DNA of 15,839 nt, taken from the NCBI GenBank assembly GCA_002480165.1, contig DLBP01000031.1:690-16528 (forward strand). The letters are read 5' to 3'. Source of the stretch: Proteobacteria bacterium UBA7821 (GTDB taxonomy: Bacteria; Pseudomonadota; Gammaproteobacteria; Comchoanobacterales; Comchoanobacteraceae). Both the position numbers and the translations under genes were made by a program. The notes below the pieces were generated by a model. The model was given only the letters and a program-made list of their open reading frames with translations. It made no database searches and had not been told where the DNA came from. Shown here one piece after another: positions 1-5,842 of the stretch (position 1 is its first letter; the number at the start of each line of letters is the position of its first letter).

Positions 1-612
1 AAACTAATTGCTTATTCATCAGTTGCTCATATGGGTTTTGTGACGTTAGGCAGTGTTCTTATTTTTCCAATCTCACTCCAATATCACCATAATGCTGAAT
101 GGATTAATATGGCTATTGAAGGGAGTATGATCCAGATGATTGCCCATGGATTTAGCTCTGCAGCCCTATTTTTAGCGTTTGGTTATATTTATAATCAAGT
201 CCACGAGAGGGACATTGATCACTATGGTGGGCTGTGTACCGTGACACCCGTCTTGTCTGCATGCTTTATGCTCTTTTGTCTGAGTAATATTGGCTTACCT
301 GGTACGGCAGGTTTCGTTGGTGAGTTCATGGTCATTATTAGTTCTGCGCAAGCCAATCCCCTCATTACCCTATTTGCTGCTTCAACGTTAATCTTATCAG
401 CCAGTTATACTTTGTGGATGTATCGTCGCGTTTTTTACGGTAAACCCAGTCAATTGGTATCTAATCTAAAAGATGTGGAAGGGTCATTCAAAGTAACACT
501 CATTGTTTTGGCGCTATCGATTGTGATCATGGGTTGTTACCCGAGGTTAATAACAACATACCTACAACACACGTCACATCCATTGGTTGCACACGCATTG
601 AGATCAAGGTAA
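1..612 (+). CDS. nuoM: NADH-quinone oxidoreductase subunit M (NuoM), 3' part
   Basis: This is the C-terminal 203 residues of the NuoM antiporter-like membrane subunit of complex I, which takes part in proton pumping coupled to quinone reduction in the inner membrane. The frame is open from base 1 and begins with KLIAYSSVAHMGFV, the conserved NuoM segment after the central lysine. It continues with QMIAHGFSSAALF, with the antiporter histidine, and GTAGFVGEFM, which carries the conserved glutamate of a late transmembrane helix. About six hydrophobic helices are visible. The gene is cut by the window edge, since the family is about 500 residues. Its stop lies 15 bases before nuoN, so the two are in one operon. 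Family assignment is secure from motifs and context. Confidence 0.97.
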   Translation, partial: KLIAYSSVAHMGFVTLGSVLIFPISLQYHHNAEWINMAIEGSMIQMIAHGFSSAALFLAFGYIYNQVHERDIDHYGGLCTVTPVLSACFMLFCLSNIGLPGTAGFVGEFMVIISSAQANPLITLFAASTLILSASYTLWMYRRVFYGKPSQLVSNLKDVEGSFKVTLIVLALSIVIMGCYPRLITTYLQHTSHPLVAHALRSR

Positions 613-613
613 T

Positions 614-621
614 AGAGGGAG
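614..621 (+). promoter_or_regulatory. Ribosome binding site of nuoN
   Basis: AGAGGGAG lies in the 15-base gap between the nuoM stop and the ATG at 628, with six bases of spacing. It supports the ATG at 628 as the nuoN start. Confidence 0.75.
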
Positions 622-627
622 TCATTC

Positions 628-2106
628 ATGACAACAGTGTATTTAACAGAGTTATTTTGTGTGATTGGAGCCATTGGGCTAATCATGACTGGCTCTCTCA
701 AACGCGATATCAGCCGAGTTCAATTAACCAATACAGCCATCGTCATCTTGGGGTTTATCATCGGATTGGCCTTCTACAACCTCTATACATTTGCGCCCAC
801 TAGTTGTGCAACAGAAGCCTATATCTGCGCGGACTCATTGTCTATGTCTGTCAAACCATTATTAATCTCAATGCTTCTTGTGATTGTGATCATTAGCTCT
901 CGTTATGTCTTACATCAACATATGCCGGTTGCTGAATTTTATTCACTGGCGCTGTTATCAACGTGTGGTGTCTTAGTGCTACTTGATTCCCAGAGTATTG
1001 TGATGCTCTACTTAGCTCTAGAGCTAATCTCACTACCCAGTTATATTATGTGCGCACTGGCACCCAATGATTCATTAGGTAAAGAAGCTGCTATGAAGTA
1101 CTTCATCATTGGCTCCATTGGCTCTGGTCTAGTCTTATTTGGTCTATCCTGGCTCTACGGACTAACCGGTGTCATCACGCTCAGTGATATATCAAAAGCG
1201 TTATTACTAATCGAGGTGGATTCAACAACCAGCAACGCCATGTCTACCACTACGCTCATATCTGCATCGATTACTATTATGGGCGTACTAATCAAATTGG
1301 GTGTTGCTCCACTTCACTGGTGGGTTGCAGACACCTACCAAGGTGCCAATACGCCAACCACATTATTTTTATCGACCATTCCTAAATTTGGAGCAGCAAC
1401 GATATTATTCAAATTGCTACACTTGGCTCTTAGCACTGCATCATTGCAAGAGAACTTATGCCAGGCGCTTGTTTGCATTGGTCTTTTTTCTATATTCTGG
1501 GGGAATTTCTTGGCCTTAACGCAACACAATTTGAAAAGACTATTGGCTTACTCGTCGATCTCTCACATGGGTATTGTTGTTGTGGCACTCTCGATGCCAA
1601 AACTCTACCTATTTGACTTTCAGATGGCAAGTATTGCATATGCCTACTTACTAATCTACAGCCTTGCCACTTTAATTACATTCTACGTCATCATCGAAAT
1701 CAACCAGCAATCGACTAACCAAATCACATTATCTGACATCAGCGGCTTAAACCAAACCTGTCCAACACTGGCTTTTTTTCTGTTAATTGCTATATTTTCG
1801 ACAGCAAGCATTCCACCGTTAGCGGGCTTCTTCGCTAAATTGCCAGTGCTCTCTTTGATGATAGATCACCAATACGTCAATGCATCGATTCTATTAATGC
1901 TACTATCAGCCATTGGTGTTGGTTACTATATTAATATTATTAGAACGATCTACTTCATTGAACCGAGTGATAATCAAATGATCATACACCCGCATAAACT
2001 AACCCATCATGTCGTATCTTTTATCGGTTTGGCTGTGGTTGTATTTGCGATTTATCCGAATGGCATTATTCTACACTACTTTAGTAGGAGCTACTTGACT
2101 ATGTAA
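628..2106 (+). CDS. nuoN: NADH-quinone oxidoreductase subunit N (NuoN)
   Basis: This is the NuoN antiporter-like subunit of the complex I membrane arm, involved in proton translocation. The product is 492 residues, close to the usual 485-500, with about 14 hydrophobic helices. The residues expected to carry protons are present: Glu132 in ALELISLPSY, Lys223 in LIKLGVAPLHWW, Lys253 in STIPKFG, Lys303 in NLKRLLAYSS and Lys404 in GFFAKLPVL. The ATG has a strong ribosome binding site. As in most proteobacteria, nuoN is the last nuo gene, and the next gene has its own promoter. No convincing rho-independent terminator follows. Nothing suggests loss of function. Confidence 0.98.
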   Translation: MTTVYLTELFCVIGAIGLIMTGSLKRDISRVQLTNTAIVILGFIIGLAFYNLYTFAPTSCATEAYICADSLSMSVKPLLISMLLVIVIISSRYVLHQHMPVAEFYSLALLSTCGVLVLLDSQSIVMLYLALELISLPSYIMCALAPNDSLGKEAAMKYFIIGSIGSGLVLFGLSWLYGLTGVITLSDISKALLLIEVDSTTSNAMSTTTLISASITIMGVLIKLGVAPLHWWVADTYQGANTPTTLFLSTIPKFGAATILFKLLHLALSTASLQENLCQALVCIGLFSIFWGNFLALTQHNLKRLLAYSSISHMGIVVVALSMPKLYLFDFQMASIAYAYLLIYSLATLITFYVIIEINQQSTNQITLSDISGLNQTCPTLAFFLLIAIFSTASIPPLAGFFAKLPVLSLMIDHQYVNASILLMLLSAIGVGYYINIIRTIYFIEPSDNQMIIHPHKLTHHVVSFIGLAVVVFAIYPNGIILHYFSRSYLTM

Positions 2107-2205
2107 GCCCTGTCTAACTGGGTTATGTTTCATTGCTAGTATTTGAGTGTTGTAACGTCTGCTTTGCTCTAACTCAACAGCATCAGCGTTAGCTTTATTA
2201 AGCCA

Positions 2206-2234
2206 TTGACAATATTAGCAATAAAAAGTATCAT
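2206..2234 (+). promoter_or_regulatory. Sigma70-type promoter of the ankyrin-like gene
   Basis: A perfect -35 box TTGACA (2206-2211), a 17-base spacer and a five-of-six -10 box TATCAT (2229-2234) lie in the 153-base gap after nuoN. Transcription would begin near 2241, leaving a leader of about 20 bases. This indicates that the downstream gene is transcribed independently of the nuo operon. The assignment rests on consensus matching only. Confidence 0.65.
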
Positions 2235-2259
2235 AAAGATTTAATTGGTGTGGATTATT

Positions 2260-3606
2260 ATGACAAATTACCGAAATATTCTGAGAAAAAAGTTTATTGG
2301 AACCCGTGGATTCTTTGAAGAAAAACTCTCCTCTGACGTCACACTTAAAATAGATGAGTACTTATCTGATGAAAGGTTAGCTCCCTTGGTAGATACCCTG
2401 TGTCGATCATGGTTTAAAGAGCAGGGAATTGAAGCACCCGAAATTATCTCGAAAAAAACTTTAGATGCTGTCTTGAGAGCTGAAAACCTTTCCATAGTGG
2501 CGATTGTAGAAAAATCTTCCCATGGCATAGAATTCAGTCCCTCTGGATTCGACAACAACAATATTCAAGCATATTTAGACGGTAACGACAGGTGGATTAA
2601 CAATGATGGCGTGTGTCAATTATATTTTCGACAAAAATCTATGAATAGGACAGCGCGTGATAGTTATTTGTCTAACACCGCTTTAGGGGAAGGCGATATC
2701 GATCGTGCCGCATTATTTGGCAACTTAACATTATTCGAACAGCTCACTGACTATCGCCGTCAATTCACCAGCCTTTGGTTGAGACGCCCCATCAACTGGT
2801 CAGATACAACTTATTTGAATGCCATTCGGTCAGGTAATTGTCAACTCATCGAATTTATTGAGCAGTACTATCAACCTAATCCAAATCAAAAAAAACTAAA
2901 ATGCTGTAATCCATACTGTTTATATGCTGGATTATCTGGAAAAGCCGACATGATTAAACACGTCCATAAACTGTTATATAGGACGTATAACTATGATGAC
3001 CATGCAAGATATCTTATTCAAGGGGCTGTTACTTCTGGCAACATGACCGCTGCAAAAGTCGCTATCGATCTATCACAGGTTCAAATCACCGATCGAGGAC
3101 ATCAGAGAGCCTTTTATGACGTACTTGAATATGCCTATCAATCTGGTAGCCAAAACATGGTCGATATGGTTTCTCAAGAATTAATAAGCACTGGCTTAAG
3201 CAAGAATTCATTGGAATCACAACGCCTCTATTATCTTACTGATTTGACTAACGCAAGACATCCGGACCAAAGTTTGGTTCACTCATCCATAGCCATCATC
3301 GAGGATTGGATCTCATCACGACAACGTCAAAGAGCATTTCTTACTGGTAATCTACGCAGCTGTTCAACTTGGACTCCAGTCTATGGATATATCCTGTTTT
3401 GTATCAAATTTAACCAAATAAAAACGCTAACAGCAATACTTGATGGAATATTATCTGACACTGTGCTTTCACCAGGTCTCAAAGGCACAAGTGTAGTGAA
3501 AGAAGCTTCTGAGGCGATTACAAAACACACCGGTCTGCCATATCACAGGCATCATGGATGGCAAGACTATAAAGACTATAGCGACTTCTTTCCTATGCTC
3601 ATCTAA
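2260..3606 (+). CDS. Ankyrin-like repeat protein with an N-terminal F-box-like segment, candidate effector
   Basis: The product is 448 residues with no signal peptide or membrane segment. ATG 2260 is preferred over upstream TTG 2245 and GTG 2248 because it fits the promoter, though the ribosome binding site is weak. Seen in the sequence: five helical units with ankyrin-type loops at ALFGN (Gly154), IRSGN (Gly192), GLSGK (Gly227), VTSGN (Gly260) and YQSGS (Gly296). They are spaced 38, 35, 33 and 36 residues apart, close to the 33-residue ankyrin period. Residues 23-51 follow an F-box-like pattern: Leu23, Asp26-Val27, Ile31, YLS at 34-36, Leu40, Leu43 and the ending CRSW at 48-51. The first proline of the F-box consensus is Ser here. 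Known: Legionella AnkB pairs an F-box with ankyrin repeats. Inference: this may be a host-directed protein. No C-terminal CaaX prenylation motif is present. It converges with the next gene, overlapping it by 8 bases. The repeats are divergent, so another alpha-helical repeat family is possible. Confidence 0.8.
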   Translation: MTNYRNILRKKFIGTRGFFEEKLSSDVTLKIDEYLSDERLAPLVDTLCRSWFKEQGIEAPEIISKKTLDAVLRAENLSIVAIVEKSSHGIEFSPSGFDNNNIQAYLDGNDRWINNDGVCQLYFRQKSMNRTARDSYLSNTALGEGDIDRAALFGNLTLFEQLTDYRRQFTSLWLRRPINWSDTTYLNAIRSGNCQLIEFIEQYYQPNPNQKKLKCCNPYCLYAGLSGKADMIKHVHKLLYRTYNYDDHARYLIQGAVTSGNMTAAKVAIDLSQVQITDRGHQRAFYDVLEYAYQSGSQNMVDMVSQELISTGLSKNSLESQRLYYLTDLTNARHPDQSLVHSSIAIIEDWISSRQRQRAFLTGNLRSCSTWTPVYGYILFCIKFNQIKTLTAILDGILSDTVLSPGLKGTSVVKEASEAITKHTGLPYHRHHGWQDYKDYSDFFPMLI

Positions 3607-4471
3607 TGGTTTTTTTTGAGCACAGTCTCGAAGAGGTAGATTGTGGCTCAAGTAATCTAGTATGCTCAAGTATTCTTGCCAATGATGATGCGCGGCGACG
3701 TTTGTTTATAAGAGCCTTTGAGCGTCTCTTAGTCAAATCCAGTTGGTTGGGCATGAAGTTCATTGGCCGTAAAAAGCTAACTGAACCCTTGGCAATTACG
3801 TCACTAGGTGACACGAATGGAGTGGATTGTATTATTGGCTTATTGAAAGAGACTGCCTCAGGAAAACCACCTTCAGGGAAGAGAGAGTTCATCAATTGTT
3901 TTGCATCGAAGTTTAGATAGGTGATCAAGGCGTTAACGATTAATCGATAGGAATTTGCCATACAGATATGAACAGTTGGCTGAGCCATCATGCTTAATCT
4001 CTGTGAAGCATAATCCATTAGAGAGATACATTCAACATGGCTATCATCGTCTATTTGATTGGGTGATTCTATATTAGGGTTCATGCGCAGATAGCTCGAA
4101 CCGATATCTCCGATGGTTGTTCGAACAAAGCCGGTTAGCGGTGCTGGCAGGTTATCTATAAAGGCATCGATCTTATGCTTGTGATTGATATCCTGGGGTG
4201 CTTCTAGAGATTTCAAGACCAACTGTGTTAATGCTGCGATATTGCTTAGACAAAATTCGTGATAAAATTCAAACAAACATAGCTTAAGTGCTGTGACATC
4301 CCCCTCTAGATTTGGCTGATTGATGACTAGACAGCCCTGTTTTGCCTGGCAGAGGTAAAATAGAAAAATGCGATTTAAAATAGCTTCCAAACCATCACTG
4401 TGTTGCCAGGACCATAGTCTTCTCGGCAATGTATTAATTAGCTGATTCTTTAAATAATTGGAACTTGGCAT
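3599..4471 (-). CDS. Hypothetical protein with basic C-terminal region
   Basis: I do not recognise a family for this 290-residue product. It has no signal peptide and no clear membrane helix. Residues 1-120 look helical and moderately hydrophobic, and the middle is acidic and polar, with IDDDSHVE in it. The last quarter is strongly basic, with the cluster KRRSKALINKRRR near residues 248-260. The basic tail could bind nucleic acid or acidic membranes, or act as a nuclear localisation signal if the protein is exported; none of this can be decided here. It is probably a real gene: the frame is open for 873 bases, it starts with ATG, it has its own TTGACA/TATTAT promoter, and the opposite strand offers only short frames. 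No good ribosome binding site is visible. Its stop overlaps the stop of the ankyrin-like gene. An A8 run encodes the Lys-Lys near its C-terminus. Confidence 0.72.
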   Translation of the reverse strand: MPSSNYLKNQLINTLPRRLWSWQHSDGLEAILNRIFLFYLCQAKQGCLVINQPNLEGDVTALKLCLFEFYHEFCLSNIAALTQLVLKSLEAPQDINHKHKIDAFIDNLPAPLTGFVRTTIGDIGSSYLRMNPNIESPNQIDDDSHVECISLMDYASQRLSMMAQPTVHICMANSYRLIVNALITYLNFDAKQLMNSLFPEGGFPEAVSFNKPIIQSTPFVSPSDVIAKGSVSFLRPMNFMPNQLDLTKRRSKALINKRRRASSLARILEHTRLLEPQSTSSRLCSKKTIR

Positions 4472-4483
4472 AATTGAACGGTT

Positions 4484-4501
4484 TTATCAATCTATTGATA
4501 A
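4484..4501. repeat. Perfect 18-base palindrome, operator-like
   Basis: TTATCAATCTATTGATAA has two perfect 8-base arms around a 2-base centre. It covers the predicted start point and part of the -10 box of the minus-strand gene, the position expected for a repressor operator. The sequence is AT-rich, which raises the chance of coincidence. The binding protein is unknown. Confidence 0.5.
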
Positions 4502-4525
4502 TAAACTCTCTGATAATTTTGTCAA
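4498..4525 (-). promoter_or_regulatory. Sigma70-type promoter of the 290-residue hypothetical gene
   Basis: Read on the minus strand, TTGACA (4520-4525) is followed by a 16-base spacer and TATTAT (4498-4503), a five-of-six -10 box. Transcription would start near 4491, about 20 bases before the ATG at 4471. The -10 box overlaps the right arm of the 4484-4501 palindrome, and the -35 box touches the 4513-4539 inverted repeat, so binding at either could block this promoter. Confidence 0.6.
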
Positions 4526-4539
4526 TCAATTAAAATTAT
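4513..4539. repeat. Inverted repeat between the divergent promoters
   Basis: Perfect 8-base arms, ATAATTTT (4513-4520) and AAAATTAT (4532-4539), are separated by 11 bases. The repeat spans the -35 box of the minus-strand gene and ends one base before the candidate -35 box of pfp. It could be a binding site for a dimeric regulator acting on both directions, but AT-rich promoter DNA gives such arms by chance fairly often. Confidence 0.35.
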
Positions 4540-4540
4540 A

Positions 4541-4569
4541 TTGGTAAACCAGTCTATTTTTGCTACTAT
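4541..4569 (+). promoter_or_regulatory. Candidate promoter of pfp and the acyltransferase fusion
   Basis: TTGGTA (4541-4546), a 17-base spacer and TACTAT (4564-4569) preceded by TG at 4561-4562 form an extended -10 type promoter. Both hexamers match consensus at four of six positions. Transcription would start about 25 bases before the pfp ATG. The overlapping TATTAT at 4567 has a poorer spacer of 20 bases. Confidence 0.45.
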
Positions 4570-4589
4570 TATTGGTAGATTAACAGCCT

Positions 4590-4596
4590 AGGGTGA
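4590..4596 (+). promoter_or_regulatory. Ribosome binding site of pfp
   Basis: AGGGTGA lies just upstream of the ATG at 4601 and supports that start. Confidence 0.6.
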
Positions 4597-4600
4597 TTAA

Positions 4601-5842
4601 ATGAACAACGTAGTCGTGTGTATGTCCGGTGGTGGGACGGCTGTCATCAACGCGAGTTGTGCCGGTGTCATTCATGCCGCGCAACAAGATGTGACGATTG
4701 ATCAGGTTTATGTGGGGATCAATGGGATCTTGGGGTTGATTAACAATCAGCTCTACCGTGCAACTGAATTATCGAAACCAGACATACGTGCATTAAAACA
4801 AACACCCTCTTGTGCTTTTGGTACCTGTCGCTACAAACTTAAACCATACGATGAAGACCCAAGTGATTATCAACGAATTGCCGAAACATTCACACAATAT
4901 GGTATCGCCTGTTTTATTTATATCGGTGGTAACGATTCTCAAGACACGGCTTATAAAGTTCAACAAGCGTGTGCTACAATGAACCTGAACATACAGTGCA
5001 TTGGTGTGCCTAAAACCATTGACAATGACCTGGTTGGAACCCATGTTTGTCCGGGTTACGGCTCTGCAGCAAAATACATTGCGATTTCGACCCTTGAGGC
5101 ATCGATTGATGTCAAGTCAATGTACCGTTCCTCGACTAAAGTATTTATCCTCGAGGTCATGGGTAGACATGCCGGCTGGTTAGCAGTCGCATCAGCATTA
5201 GCCAGACAGCCCAACCAACCCGCACCTCATATCATTCTAGTACCTGAAAAAACCGTGGATACTCAACGCCTACTGAATCAAGTCCAACAGTGCGTCAATA
5301 CCGATGGCTACTGCGTCATTGTTGCATCGGAGGGCATCAAAAATCCCGATGGAACATTTTGGTCATCGACTAAAGAGACCGATGCTTTTGGGCACAAACA
5401 GCTCGGTGGCGTCGCGCCCAAACTCGCGAAACTGGTTAGTCAGGAGCTACAATTAAAATGCCACTGGGCCGTATCTGACTACCTACAACGTTCTGCTCGC
5501 CATATTGCATCTGCCTTTGATGTAGAGTTGGCATATAGACTTGGACTTGAGGCCGTGACAGCATTTCTGAGAGGAGACAACGCTGTGATGTTGTCAGTAG
5601 AACCGATCCAGAGCAATAACGGCTTCAATTACCGGATCACTACTCAATCACTCGCAACCGTAGCCAACCAGGAAAAAATCGTCCCCGATGCATACCTATC
5701 TAGTTGTGGCATGGATATCAATCCGTCACTAATGGATTATTTAAAGCCGCTGATTCAAGGTGAGGCATATCCCGATTACCAAAATGGTCTACCAAATTAC
5801 TTCTACTACCACGAAACAAGTTATGAAACCGAGTTATCATAA
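4601..5842 (+). CDS. pfp: Pyrophosphate-dependent 6-phosphofructokinase
   Basis: This enzyme transfers phosphate from pyrophosphate to fructose 6-phosphate, giving fructose 1,6-bisphosphate reversibly in cytosolic glycolysis and gluconeogenesis. The product is 413 residues, normal for the family. Motifs in order are the nucleotide/PPi loop SGGGTAVINAS near the N-terminus, GGNDS at 109-113, PKTIDND at 137-143 with the catalytic Asp141, MGRHAGW at 187-193, and QRSARHIASAFD towards the C-terminus. The donor assignment follows known family logic: Asp112 in place of the ATP-type glycine, and Lys138 in place of the glycine of PGTIDND, both mark pyrophosphate enzymes. It is first in an apparent two-gene unit, overlapping the fusion gene by 20 bases. 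ATP use cannot be fully excluded without assay, but the two key residues agree. Confidence 0.95.
   Translation: MNNVVVCMSGGGTAVINASCAGVIHAAQQDVTIDQVYVGINGILGLINNQLYRATELSKPDIRALKQTPSCAFGTCRYKLKPYDEDPSDYQRIAETFTQYGIACFIYIGGNDSQDTAYKVQQACATMNLNIQCIGVPKTIDNDLVGTHVCPGYGSAAKYIAISTLEASIDVKSMYRSSTKVFILEVMGRHAGWLAVASALARQPNQPAPHIILVPEKTVDTQRLLNQVQQCVNTDGYCVIVASEGIKNPDGTFWSSTKETDAFGHKQLGGVAPKLAKLVSQELQLKCHWAVSDYLQRSARHIASAFDVELAYRLGLEAVTAFLRGDNAVMLSVEPIQSNNGFNYRITTQSLATVANQEKIVPDAYLSSCGMDINPSLMDYLKPLIQGEAYPDYQNGLPNYFYYHETSYETELS

Noticed and set aside
2153..2191. Weak inverted repeat TAACG...CGTTA after nuoN that might be a terminator
   Set aside because: The stem is only about eight pairs with a bulge, the loop is long and no T-run follows.
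3550..3606. C-terminal prenylation (CaaX) motif in the ankyrin-like protein, as in Legionella AnkB
   Set aside because: The protein ends DFFPMLI with no cysteine four residues from the end.
3571..3617. Hairpin CTATA...TATAG followed by a T-run as a terminator for the ankyrin-like gene
   Set aside because: The stem is five A/T-rich pairs and lies about 25 bases before the T-run, too weak and too far.
3606..3920. Plus-strand 104-codon frame beyond the ankyrin-like gene
   Set aside because: It is antisense to the longer 290-residue gene, which has its own promoter, and the product resembles nothing.
5760..5822. Upstream GTG start for the acyltransferase fusion
   Set aside because: It would overlap pfp by 83 bases without a ribosome binding site, and the extra residues show no family similarity.
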